Of a stretch of 64,000 nucleotides of DNA, positions 1 to 10,956 are shown one piece after another. The notes beneath the pieces were generated by a model. That model searched no databases and had not been told where the DNA came from. It saw only the letters and a program-made list of their open reading frames with translations. Source of the DNA: Chamaecrista fasciculata (taxonomy: Eukaryota; Streptophyta; Magnoliopsida; Fabales; Fabaceae); contig QANZ01022607.1 in the NCBI GenBank assembly GCA_003254925.1, positions 62,001 through 126,000 on the forward strand, written 5' to 3'. Position 1 is the stretch's first letter; each line of letters begins with the position of its first letter. A program made the position numbers and the translations under genes.

Positions 1-2141
1 TATATTTATATTTACAAAAAATATTTAAATTGATAAAAAGAGCCAACGTATCAATACTCGCATGACTAAATGATTATAAAATTTAAAAAAAAATTAATTA
101 AATATGCATATATTCTTGCTTAATAATGAAACAATTTAATTTACAATTGATTTGGAGAGAGTTAAATAAAGTACTAGTTCAAACAGAGAATGCATTATAT
201 TGTTTAGAAGTAAACTGTGAAAATAAATTATGGATGGTATGAATTGAATGGTGAATTAATTAATTATTAAGAAAAGTGGAAGGAGGAGGATTAGGCAAAA
301 TTACGGGGGCATAACACCCAAATGGGCAGTTTGACTCCGTACTATCCGCAAACTTGCTGTGTCCCAATGTGTTGACTGTTAAAGTGTGTTTATCACTCGT
401 ATACTTTTAAGTTTTAACTAGTGTCAAGTTAAAATTTATTATCATATTATATAAATACAAATAATAATATTTAAAATATTTTTTTAATTAATTTTTTATA
501 TAATAAAAATTGTACTTATTCATAAACTACAAATATTTTTTTTTAAGGAAGTATGATTATGTCATACATGTATCCATATATGTACCAGTAAAGATCACGT
601 GCGTTGCACGCATTATGTATCTTATAATATAATATTTATTAGTTGAATACTTTTCTATATTCATATAACATTGAGTTTGGAAGTGACTATAAATTTGTAT
701 GTAATTATAAATTTTCTAATTCTTATCCAAATCATTATAAAATGGCATTGAAGATATATATATATATATAATGCCTTTACCACTTTATGATCTATAGAAA
801 TCTAATTAAATCTATTATAAGATTTGAACAAAAAATCCTATTTAAAAGACATATACATATACTAATAGAAGTTATATTAGGTTTAACAAAAGGGGTTAGT
901 CTCTCCCAATATAATGAATCTATATTCGAATTTGTGTTAAGAGGTGCTAATATATCGTACTTATTGACTATACTTAAATATGATTGTCTTCCTTAGAGAA
1001 TCCTTATGAGAATCCACCTTTGGAAAAAAGAAGAAGACATACACATATACATATACCATTTCATTAAGAGATGATCATTTTAAGAAATAAATATTAAATT
1101 AAAAAAAGTATTCAATTACATACTCATACTTTAACACACATCTTATATTAATAATTTTTTTCATCAAATAGAAATTATACAAATATATATTCTGCAATGC
1201 TTCACTAATTTCTTTTGGCCTAAACAATTCTTCACTAATAAGAACTAAAAGAAAATAATTTATGTTGAAAAATAATTAAGAGAGAGAAGATCCATAGGCT
1301 CTATAATATATATTGAGTTCTTTGAGATAGTGATGTAAACAATTGAGTTAGCATAATTCTACCCTTCTTTTTTTTGATTTGAAGCATAACTCTCTCTGTA
1401 TTTTGCATAAGACGAGGTATGTTATTAAATGGCTGTGATCCTCTACCATACTTTTTCCCATGCTCTTTGTGCTATCAAGCAATATGAACCATTGATCAAA
1501 TCAGGCGGTCTACTCTATGCCATGTGTTCCATCCTATTTGTGAATGTTTGCAGCCAATTTTTTTTCACTCAAACAAGCCAATCCCATTTTCTCCTCTCTC
1601 TCCGTCGACCACGACAACTAATGTCAAGAGGACGAAGAAGATGGCGACAACGACAACCCAATTGGTGAAGATGAAGAACACGAAATAACAACAATAGCAA
1701 TGAACAATGCGAACGATGAAGTCAGGAAGTCAAGAACTAATTCCTTTAATGATGAGATCCATTCACACATACCCTTTAAATTTTCTCTGTTGAGGAGGAG
1801 ACGGTCGAGAACGTTCCGGTACCTATTTCATGAAAGGAAAGTAATGACAAACAATTTCAATGCTATAATTTCAATTCCGATGCAGTTTTTATATATGGAT
1901 AAATTAATTTTATTCAAAATAGACGAGAATTTAGAAGCAAAGAGGAAGTTAAGGAAATCAAAACAAAGAGGATAAATTAATCGTACTTTGAGACGATTTG
2001 CATGATTTGGTAATAACATAGAGGATTCCAAAGCAGCAAGTGGTGATCAAGTTCCATGATGTAGGACAAATCAAAACAAACGAATCACCATCTGTATGCG
2101 CAAGAGACAGGACTGCAGGAGTAAAAACGGATGCAAAATTA
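1..2141. other. Intergenic DNA, no gene recognised
   Basis: AT-rich non-coding sequence with poly-A/T tracts and a short (TA)n run near 753-770. Open frames around 1429-1668 and 1700-1975 encode basic, low-complexity peptides with no motif I recognise and no plausible splice continuation. A possible Helitron 3' terminus lies at about 585-615. I see no RNA gene here. Confidence 0.6.
585..615 (-). mobile_element. Possible Helitron 3' terminus
   Basis: Read on the minus strand, a GC-rich hairpin (CGTGC/GCACG stem, AAC loop) at about 597-611 is followed by roughly ten bases and then CTGG, with T as the next base. This is the hairpin + CTRR|T arrangement known for Helitron 3' ends. I could not locate the matching 5' TC end, so the extent of the element is unknown. 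Confidence 0.4.
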
Positions 2142-2380
2142 CTCCCTACTGTTCACAATATCTACCATAGTTTGGTGGATGCGCAAAAATAAAAAAAATA
2201 ATTAATTCACTTTGAACTTAAAAAAATATAAGATAAAAAGACTACAATACCCTTATTTATTCTTTTTTATTTTTAAAGAATTTATTATTAAGAGAGAACA
2301 GATAGGGATAAAATTGTAAAAAAAATAATTAATGCTTTCTTAATTTTATAAAACATCAGATATTTTGAAACATAAAGGAG
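2142..2380. mobile_element. Stowaway-like MITE (Tc1/mariner type)
   Basis: The ends read CTCCCTAC... and ...AAAGGAG with TA on both sides (2140-2141 and 2381-2382), the Stowaway pattern. The 3' arm, read in reverse (TCAAAATATCTGATGTTTTA), matches the interior of the better-preserved MITE at 30844-31103. There is no coding capacity. The terminal repeats are only partly complementary, so this is an old copy. Confidence 0.6.
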
Positions 2381-2403
2381 TACTAATTAAATTAAAATTA
2401 TGA

Positions 2404-2620
2404 TTTAAAGGAATGCAATTAAGAGAAAGGAGATGACTTTTCACTAAAAGTTACCAATTATCAGGGATGCAATTAATAGGGAGTAAAAAAAAGGATGCAA
2501 TGGAAGTAGGGAGTAAAAAAAAAAGGATACAATAAAATTATTGTTTAAAGGAATGCAATCAAGGAGACGATTTTTCACTAAAAGTTACCAATTATCAGGA
2601 GATGCAATTAATAGTAAGAA
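2404..2620. repeat. Imperfect direct repeat, about 80-bp unit, 140-bp offset
   Basis: The segment beginning TTTAAAGGAATGCAAT at 2404 recurs at 2544, followed in both copies by a 'tttttcactaaaagttacc' block and a GATGCAATTAATAG block. Between the copies lie two AGGGAGTAAAAAAAA motifs. The origin is unknown; it may be part of a decayed MITE cluster. Confidence 0.6.
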
Positions 2621-3550
2621 ATTGGGGCATTTTTAAAATATTAAAATGGAAAAAAAAATTAAGAGACTTAAATAAAACTTTAAATAATCTTAAGGGAACG
2701 TTGTCCAATTCATTACATTGATTTAAAATTTCATAAATCAATTCAATTGATTGATTTAGGGACTAAAAAATAATTTTTTTCTATCAAGAGACATATCCAT
2801 TTGTTATATTTACTTTTGAACAAATTTCATTTTTCATGACTCATAAGAATTAATGGAAAGATGGCAAGAGTTTGTTGTGGAAAGATGCCCCAATTGATGG
2901 CATTGATATCCTCAGCATATGCTATGAGGGCATGCTTTTCTAAAAAAAATTATTGACTGAAACTCTATTTTGGTTCCTCACATATTATTTTCTTTTTAAT
3001 TTCGTCCTTCTTAAATTTTCTTTATTAAGTTGGTCACTCACAAATATTTCTGTTATCAAAGTTAATCTTACTGTTCAATTTTAACATTTATGAGGGACCA
3101 AATTAAGAAAAAAAAGTTTATAGAAGACAAAAGTGCAAAAGAAGTAATACACGAAGAGAGCCATTGGATGGATATTTTGTGATGAAACAAAGAGGGTACT
3201 ATTCTCACTCAATCACTCTCTGTGGTGCCTTGAGTAATTAAAGAAAGAGTGGGCTAAACACTATTGGAAAATCGTAAGAGTGATATATATACATATTTAT
3301 TTAATTCCTTATATAAAATTATTGTTGAAATATGTATATATATATATATCATGAAAGAATTTAAATAAATAATTTTAGTAACCAAAGATTAATTATGAAA
3401 AAATGGGGTGAAAAAAAATTATTAACAAGGACCAAAATGAAACAAAAGAAACACTATGGGTATTCAAATTTAATTTTAACCAAGTTTCACTTATGCAACA
3501 CGTACACAATACGTGTACATCCATTCAAGCTCTCCTAATAATTAATTAAT
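2621..3550. other. Intergenic DNA, no gene recognised
   Basis: AT-rich, with short homopolymers and a decayed stretch (about 2970-3120) that resembles degenerate foldback-element arms ('ggaccaaattaag'). Nothing else could be supported. Confidence 0.5.
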
Positions 3551-4067
3551 GAGTAAACTACTAAATTGGTCCTTGGATTATTGGCTTGCTGACAGATTGG
3601 TCCCCAGATTATCGAAATTGACAAATAGATCCCCGAATTTTACAAACGTTACTCAAATTGGACCTTCCGTGAAATCTCCGTTAGTCAACTCACTGACGTC
3701 GCCATTAACTGATGACGTGGCACGTTAAGTACTACGTCAGCAGTTGGAAAACTGAAAACAAAAAAAAAACGCCAACTGTGCATGCCACATCAGCATTAAT
3801 AATAATAAAAAATATTTCATTCAAAATTCAAATAGGTCCCTGAGTTATATTTTTATCTCATTATTCTCAATTTCCCCACTTTTTCATCATCTTCATTCAT
3901 TTTAGTCCCAAATCCTCAAAATAAAATTGTAGTGTCCCAAATCCATTGCAATTCATTAAACTGGAATGTTTGGAAGAGTTTTGGGACATTTTACAATTTT
4001 ATTTTGAGGATTTGGGACTAAAATGAATGAAGATGATGAACAAAATAAAATTGTAAAATGTCCCAAA
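3551..4067. mobile_element. Truncated long-TIR foldback element (MULE-like)
   Basis: It starts with GAGTAAACTACTAAATTGG, the same terminus as the complete element at 57499-57796, followed by the same spaced 'attggtcc' units. Its interior contains a 'ttcattcattttagtcccaaa' block and its inverted copy (about 3873-3935 and 3965-4060), also found in the arms of the 8262-10107 element. The 3' terminus is absent because the sequence runs into a single N at 4068, so the element is cut by an assembly join rather than by biology. Confidence 0.65.
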
Positions 4068-4068
4068 N
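4068..4068. other. Assembly ambiguity (single N)
   Basis: A lone N interrupts a foldback element whose right arm is missing, so it probably marks a contig join or a collapsed hairpin rather than one unread base. Confidence 0.6.
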
Positions 4069-5624
4069 TATCTTTTACAATTTTGTTAAAAAATAAGAAA
4101 AAATAATATACATATTATAAATGAATAATATAATTTCAAAAAATTTTATAAATATTTAATTATCTTTTTATATTGTATAGGTTATATAATTTTAAGAATT
4201 TGATTTATCCATTTTTATTAATATATAAATTTTGTATATTTTTATTGAATAAATCTTATTAGTTTTTTTTTCAAGTTTAGATTAGTTGAACTTTAGGGGC
4301 TCATTAAAGCTCGGCATACTTTCAAGTTCTATGAACGCTTATAAAGATATTTACAGATTACTTACCAACAAGATCATCACATCGACAATAAATATTGTAC
4401 TCACGATCTTGTAGATTATTAGTCGACTTTATACCAATTAGTGACTAGTGACACTATTTTTCTCTCTCATCTCTCATCCAAACCATTGGCGTTAACCACT
4501 AATCCAAACTTAACCACAAAATTAGATGCCATATCACAAACCACATGCGGATGAGATACACAGAAAGAAAAATAGGCCTTGACCCAAAAACAAAAATGAA
4601 TAGGGATTAGGTACTACATGTTGCTAGGTGCAGCTGTGCAAGGTGGTAGAGTCTAGAGATATAATAAGAGAAAGCGTGAATTAATAAAGGTCCCCTAAAC
4701 CCGGATAAAAGTTAAAAATGTTAACTATAAGTGGTTAAAAAGTGAATGAATTAAATAATTGTACTTGAAAATGACATCCAGATCATTTTGGTTTCTTAAT
4801 ATGGTCCAATTAGAAGTTACCTGACTTTGTTGGCTTAATGTTTTTATCACAAAACAGTAATAAAAATATGAATCGTTAAATCTAGGTCAACAAAATTGAA
4901 GTAATGTATTTAAGCAATAAAGAAATTATCCAATTGAAGAACTCTCAAAGTAAGTTATACCCCACTAGCCAGCCATTTAAATCTTGAAGCGTAATATTAT
5001 GAAAAAGCTTGTTTTAAAAAAGGATCAACTTTTCATCATCAAGACTTTTAAAAAATTGTCTAAATTAATTTTTATTATTATACACATAAATTTCAGCTGA
5101 GATTTTTTTGCTCAATCTTTTTCTTCTTGGGATAAACTTTTATTCAACCATATAGGGCCATGACCCTTGCTATATGAACGAGATGAATAATAATATATTT
5201 ATACAATTGTTCTTTTGGTATGTTTGGATAAAATAAAATAATAAATTTAAGAGAGAATGTAAATTTTAAAAGTGATTGTTCTTTCAAATATATCAAAGTT
5301 ATAAAAGAAAGTGATTTAATTTTCTCCAAAAATTACTTTCCCTCCTAAATCTATCTCATCCAAACACACTATTTATAGTATGTGATTGTGATATATATTA
5401 ATCATCGCACTAAAAATAAAATATAGAATCTAAATATTTTTTTTCTAAAAAAATCCATATAGTGTCCAAATTCAGCAACATAAAGCCATTTGGCAGCCTC
5501 CTGGGCCTGGCCATGGCCCTTTTTCTTGATTGAAGACCAACATAGGCAAATCGGTCAAACTGAATGTTATATATATATATATATATATATTTGAAACAAA
5601 AAAAAAATGTTATATTTTTTTTTA
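4069..5624. other. Intergenic DNA, no gene recognised
   Basis: AT-rich sequence. The open frames at 5144-5329 and 5410-5634 (-) are short, without motifs, and the second runs through a (TA)n microsatellite at about 5568-5590. I see no RNA gene or terminator-like structure worth naming. Confidence 0.5.
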
Positions 5625-6174
5625 GACAAAACACATTTTCGTGCCCCTAACGTTTGTGGTGATTTTCAGTTATGCCCTTAACGTTTCATTTGTGTCAATT
5701 GTGCCCCCAATGTGAAACGTTAGTTTCAATTATGTCTATACCCTAGTTAGTGTACCGTTTTTCGGAACTTTTGAGCTTCGATCCGTGTTCGTTTCAGTTT
5801 GTTTTGATAAATGAATTTATGGGTACTCATTTTAAGCTCTTAAAGATCATTTTGCGCATGGAAATTTTGAGAAAAATGCTTCGTTTTGGTCCTTTTTAGG
5901 GTTCATCGAGTTCGATTTTCTTCGGATTTGGGGCTATTTTGAGCTTAATCTTTGAAATTGATTCAAGGAATCAAGTTTGTGATGTCCGAAAATTAAAACC
6001 CATATAAAATCTGCTCAAATCGTGCGAAAATGGTGTTTTTTTTGTGGATGATTGAAATTGGGGACATAATTGAAACTAACGTTTCATATTGGGGGCACAA
6101 CTGACACAAATAAAACGTTAAGGGTATAACTGAAAATCACCACAAACATTAAGGGCACGAAAAGATGTTTTGTC
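5625..6174. mobile_element. Long-TIR MULE-like element, 'GCCCCTAACGTTT' family, copy 1
   Basis: The outer ends are inverted (GACAAAACACATTTTCGTGC on the left; reverse complement of the right end GACAAAACATCTTTTCGTGC). Each arm of about 120 bp is built from three or so spaced units around 'gccccTAACGTTT'. The flanking 9-mers, tttttttta and tatttttta, match at 8 of 9 positions, as for a Mutator-type 9-bp target duplication. The middle (about 5745-6040) is not palindromic and is shared, inverted, with the copy at 57849-58428. No transposase is encoded, so this is a non-autonomous copy. Confidence 0.8.
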
Positions 6175-6692
6175 TATTTTTTAAAAAAGAAGACGTTCCT
6201 ACAGACTACCGTCTAATTAAAGAGTCAATATATATAACTATATATATTGTTTTGTTTGTGGTTTCCCCATATCTTCAATATGTACTTACATGCATATACA
6301 CTCAGACTCATGTCATGTATATGTCTCTTATAACCAATTTTTCTATTTTTTCAATGCCATTATCAAGCCTGCATGCTGTATATAAGGCTCGGGGGGAGCA
6401 TTAATGTGAAGGTGATTTTTAATTTTGTTTTACCATGTAGATTATGGAATCATATATATATATATTTTTGGCCAGAAATAAAAATGGACAAAATATCTAA
6501 TACGGGTGTTAATCCTTAATTTTCATACGGATGTTTAAACAAAGAAAGTATATTGAAGAAGAAGGTGGAGTGAAAACGGTGCATCCACATGTAAGCTTGA
6601 ACCTTGAAAATGGGATTGCACGTGCCGTCTCGAGGGGTGAGCAAAACTAACGTTGTAAAATGAGCCGACCCAATTCAGTTCATTCCTTTAAT
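6175..6692. other. Intergenic DNA, no gene recognised
   Basis: The frame at 6165-6404 begins inside the foldback element and runs into anonymous AT-rich DNA. A (TA)n tract lies near 6450-6463. No other feature is visible. Confidence 0.5.
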
Positions 6693-7946
6693 TAATTAAA
6701 AGGTCAAAGTGTGAATTTGGTCCTATATTTCCAAATCAGTCCTATAACTTTTTTTTGTCTCGAATTTGGTCCTGTAACTTTGCTCCAGTTCCCAAATCAA
6801 TCCTATAACTTTTTTTGTCTCGTATTTGGTCCTGTATCTATGCTCCAGGTCCCAAATCAGTCCCATATGTTTTGAAAACCTCCTACCGTTAGTCCTTTGT
6901 CTATTTTAAATTACACTTTAGTCCTAAAAACTTCAAGTCCCTTTCACTTTAGTCTCTGACTATCAAAATGAAAGTGAAAGAGCATCCCTGAAGATTCTCA
7001 AACCTTACATCTTGGTCCCTAATCCATGAATTCTTCATGAAATGGAATAGAAATGCAAAAACAACACAAATTAAAGCAAATGACAGAGGGACTAAAACTG
7101 AAAACGCAGAAAATTTAAAACCTACTGGAAAACGTACGTAAATCCCCGAGAAACTCAAAAACTCATTCAAATATTCCAATTCTCACTGAAATCTCTCTCA
7201 AATAATCGTCCTCAAATGCTTTAAGAAAGAATTTTCGAAAATCCACACTTTTGAGGAGGGAGGTGATAGAAGATTCCCTTATATTTGGTGATTCTGAGAG
7301 AGAAGTTCTAAAATCCCTTACATTTCTTCTATCACCTCCTTCCTCAAAAGTTTGGATTTTTTTTTTTAAATTTTTTTAGAGCATTTGAGGGCGATTATTT
7401 GAGTGAGATTTCACTGAGAATTGAGGTTTTTGGATGAATTCTTGAGTTTCTCGGCGAGTTTGGGGTTTTCCGGTGAGTTTTAAATTTTTCGCGTTTTCAT
7501 TTTTGGTCCCTTTGTCATTTTCTGTAATTTGTGTTGTTTTTGTTTTTCTATTCCATTTCGTGAAGAATTCATGGATTAGAGATCAAGATATAAGGTTTGA
7601 GAATCTTCAGCGATGCTCTTTCACTTTCATTTTGATAGTCAGGGACTAAAGTGAAAGGGACTTGAAGTTTTCAGGACTAAACTGTAATTTAAAATAGACG
7701 ATGGACTAACGGTGGGAGGTTTTCAAAACATATGGGACCAAAACTAAGACAAAAAAAAGATATAGGACTAATTTGGGACCTGGAGCAAAGATACAGGACC
7801 AAATACGAGGCAAAAAAAGTTATAGGACTAATTTGGGAATTTGAGCAAAGTTACAAGACCAAATTCGAGACAAAAAAAGTTGTAGGACTGATTTGGAAAT
7901 TACAGCAAAGTTATAGGACCAAATTCACACTTTGGCCTAATTAAAA
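6693..7946. mobile_element. Foldback MULE-like element with perfect 9-bp target duplication
   Basis: The element proper spans 6702-7937 (1236 bp). The ends are GGTCAAAGTGTGAATTTGG and the reverse complement of the right end GGCCAAAGTGTGAATTTGG. It is flanked by an exact 9-bp duplication, taattaaaa, at 6693-6701 and 7938-7946. The arms are very long (about 550 bp each), leaving a loop of roughly 100 bp near 7260-7380, and their outer parts are tandem variants of an 'aattTGGTCCTgtaact' unit. Long arms, a 9-bp duplication and no coding region indicate a non-autonomous Mutator-like foldback element. A transcript would form a near-perfect hairpin. Confidence 0.9.
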
Positions 7947-8261
7947 TCAATGGAGTTCGAGTATGATTTTAATTAGAAAAATTGTATATTTTAATTTTCA
8001 AAAGCTAAGTTATCAATTCAGTAATTTTTCAGAAATCAAACTATTAATCTACTCTAAACTTTAAATAAGCGGATCTCAATGATTATTTATAGTTGAGCTG
8101 GCTTTCTATGGTAATATACTAATATATAACATGATAGATTGATAGTTGAAACATTAAACACGAGTGTTTGTGTATGATGAGAATAATACAATGGGGAGAA
8201 GTCCTCGTTTCAATGTCTAATTGAAACTTGAAAGATGGCTTATTAAAAAAAAAAAAAAAAA
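7947..8261. other. Short intergenic spacer
   Basis: AT-rich DNA ending in a 17-base A run that abuts the next foldback element. No gene is visible. Confidence 0.5.
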
Positions 8262-8764
8262 GGTAAAACAGATTTTCGTGCCCCTAACGTTTGCAGTGAT
8301 TTTCAGTTATGCCCCTAACATTTCATTTTGTTCAGGTGTGCCCTCAATGTGAAACTAACGTTTCAATTATGCCCCTAATTTTGACTCAATACCCATGTGA
8401 CAATTTTTTTTATTTACGTGTTATTTTTTTTGTCTGACTTGAATACGTGGCATGATGACTGGACATTCCTATTTTTTTTTCCACCGTGGCATGATGACTG
8501 GATTTACGTTTTTGAACATAAAAATTGAGTGAACTAGCAAATCAGTCCCTGGATTTATATTTTTCATCATCTTCATTCATTTTAGTCCCAAATTCTCAAA
8601 ATAAAATTGTAAAGTGTCCTAAAACTCTTCCAAACATTCTAATTTAGTCCTTAAAAATATTAAAAACTCTAAACCCCAAAACCCAAAACCCCAAAACTCC
8701 AAACCCCAAACTTTAAACCCCAAATCCCTAGACTCTAAAACTTATTTTTTTTCTTTAATCTTCA

Positions 8765-9290
8765 TCTTCATCAACCTTGAAGATGAAGATGAACATAAAA
8801 ACCCTCCTCACTGGAAATGTTTGCAGGGCAGTGGTAGAATAGGGTTACAAACTTCACATCGAACCCATAACTGACAACGATTTCGGAACTTTTGCTGCTG
8901 CTGAAGTAAGTGTTTGTTAAATTGGAAGAACAATTTTCATAAGCAACCTCTGCTCTCACCAAATTCATGTTGTAAAGGGATTGGTATGAGTCATAATGAA
9001 TGGATGTAATATAGAAAGTCTGAGAGTTGAACGTAATGGAAGGATATTCAGATTCAGATTGATGTTCCGGACAATGGACCTCAAACCCCTCCCCGCCACA
9101 ATAAGAGGGTCGGAGATCATTTCCTGACCAGAAGGGTAATACAATCTACCCAATTTCCCACATGTGAATCTTTGGTTGCAGATCCCGTAAGCGTCGTCAT
9201 AATATTCAGATTGGGATTTTTGGAGAATTGGAACACAGAAGAAGAAGATGATGATGAATTGATGATATATTGATATTGATAGGAAACCAG
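8765..9290 (-). pseudogene. Frameshifted GUB_WAK-type extracellular domain fragment (LRK10-like receptor kinase)
   Basis: On the minus strand a hydrophobic leader (FIIIFFFCVPILQ) is followed by SEYYDDAYGICNQRFTCG, then LYYP, and, after a one-base frame change near 9130, WSGNDLRPSYCGGEGFEVHC and a cysteine-bearing stretch ending near 8765. The spacing C..C..YPFW..RP.YCG..GF.L.C is the signature of the galacturonan-binding (GUB_WAK) domain at the N-terminus of wall-associated and LRK10-like receptor kinases. The fragment has no ATG in the leader frame, contains the frameshift, lacks the kinase domain and sits between the arms of a foldback element. It is a captured, non-functional gene piece. 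The family call is from motif memory. Confidence 0.7.
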
Positions 9291-9639
9291 ATATGGGGAT
9301 CCAGTTCCATTGTTAGCTTAGCTTCAGGGTTTGTTTATTATCACTTTTTATGTTTATGTTAAATTGAGAAGATGAAGATTAAAGAAAAAAAAAATAAGTT
9401 TTAAAGTTTAGGGATTTGGGGTTTGAAGTTTGGGGTTAGGAGTTTTGGGGTTTTGGGTTTTGGGGTTTTGGGTTTTTAATATTTTTAACGACTAAATTAG
9501 AATGTTTGGAAGAGTTTTGGGACACTTTACAATTTTATTTTGAGGATTTGAGATTAAAATGAATGAAGATGATGAAAAGAGGGGGAATTGAGAATAATGG
9601 GATAAGAATGGGTGAGGGACCTAATTGCTCAAATTAGAT

Positions 9640-9715
9640 TTTTTAGGGTTTAGGGTTTTAGGGTTTAGGGTTTATAATTTTAAGGTTTAGAGTTTAGGTT
9701 TTAGGGTTTTTAATA
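9640..9715 (+). repeat. Degenerate interstitial telomere-like repeats
   Basis: Several TTTAGGG and TTTTAGGG units occur in succession inside the right arm of the compound element. They are too few and too irregular for a telomere. A matching C-rich stretch (CCCAAAACCCAAAACCCC) lies in the left arm at about 8670-8730, so the repeat is part of the element's arms. Confidence 0.65.
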
Positions 9716-10107
9716 CTTTTAAGGACTAAATTGAAATGTTTGGAAGAGTTTTGGGACAGTTTACAATTTTATTTTGAGAATTTGGGACTAAAATGAATGA
9801 AGATAATGTGTAAATCCAGGGACTGATTTGCTAGTTTACCCAATTTTTATGTTCAAAAATGTAAATTCAGTTATCATGACACGGTGGAAAATAAAATAGG
9901 AATGTCCAGTCATCATGCCACGTATTCAAGTCAGACCATAAAAATGACACATAAGTAAAAAAAAATTGTCACATGGGCATTGAGTCAAAATTGGGAGCAT
10001 AATTGAAACGTTAGTTTCACATTGAGGGCACGCCTGAACAAAATGAAACGTTAGGGGCATAACTGAAAATTACTGCAAATGTTAAGGGCACGAAAGGGTG
10101 TTTTGAC

Positions 10108-10956
10108 AAAAAAAAAAAAAAAACGAAACTTGAAAGATGAATCTCCAACCAGTATGTTAAATGATACTCAAGAAAAAGAAAACATTCAACTCTTAAGTAC
10201 AATTTATTAACTAAATTGTTTAGATGTTAATTAATCTTGTTTATTTAATAAATAAGTCAAACTAAATCTAAATTTACCAACTATGATTACTTTCTTGAGC
10301 AATAGTCACAAATCAACTTTGTGTGCCCTTCCGTCATTCCCTGTGTTTATAAATATGTAGCTGAACAATCTCTTCCCGGCCAAATCATGCTTTACCCAAA
10401 CTTTATCCCTAATTTATAATTCTAAAGGCTAGTGAATTTGAAAGGAAGGTATATCACACACCTATGCTAGTAAAAGATTGTTTGCAATTATAGTATACTA
10501 CTATTCACCCTTTCACACACCTATGCTAGTAAAAGATTGTTTGCAATTATAGTATACTACTAGTGAATGGTTTCCATCATGAGTTATGCTTCTATAGCCT
10601 TAGGTCTAGAATTCCTACAGCCCCATGGCTGAGTCCTGCAACGAAAAGCCCTCAACAAAGGTTTGAAGTTCATAACCTTCAGGACAAGCCCCTTACAAGA
10701 TAAAGTAAATTCCACATAGATTAATATCGTCACTAATTCATAGACTAAAAAAAATTTGTTATCTAGCATCAAAAGAAAATGAAAACATCAGTCAGTAATA
10801 TCAAGATCAGGTTATACAACTTTATATAGGCTTTACTTCGGTCTGCATATAGCATAGCATCACTGATATGCATACAAAGTTTGGCAGAGTCAAGGATTTG
10901 CAATGAATACTCATCTCAAGACTGTCTAATTAAAACCAAAATATTTGTACAAGTTG
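10108..10956. other. 3' flank of the RPA32 gene, no separate gene
   Basis: It contains a 59-bp tandem duplication (10454-10563) and a moderately GC-richer patch at 10580-10720 with no frame I recognise. The minus-strand frame at 10584-10772 shows no motif. The proximal part is presumably the 3' UTR of the RPA32 gene. Confidence 0.5.
10454..10563. repeat. 59-bp tandem duplication, about 1.9 copies
   Basis: The unit starting TCACACACCTATGCTAG at 10454 repeats almost without change at 10513. A recent slippage or repair duplication is the simplest explanation. Confidence 0.85.

Larger units (their letters stand above)
8262..10107. mobile_element. Compound long-TIR element carrying a captured receptor-ectodomain fragment
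   Basis: The outer ends (GGTAAAACAGATTTTCGTGC on the left; GTCAAAACACCCTTTCGTGC as the reverse complement of the right) belong to the family of 5625-6174. Further in lies a second inverted pair, 'tgaactagcaaatcagtccc' at about 8530 against its complement at about 9815-9838, resembling the GAGTAAAC family. The arms pair continuously to about 8760 on the left and 9352 on the right. The right arm is longer because a block is duplicated (about 9487-9600 and 9716-9800) around telomere-like TTTAGGG units. The core holds a frameshifted gene fragment on the minus strand (about 8765-9290). The element is flanked by poly-A tracts and by a 15-bp direct repeat, gaaacttgaaagatg, at about 8223 and 10124. 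I infer a Pack-MULE-like gene-capturing element. Confidence 0.75.

Noticed and set aside
9640-9715. True telomere or chromosome end
   Set aside because: The units are few, degenerate and internal to a transposon arm, with genes on one side and ordinary DNA on both.
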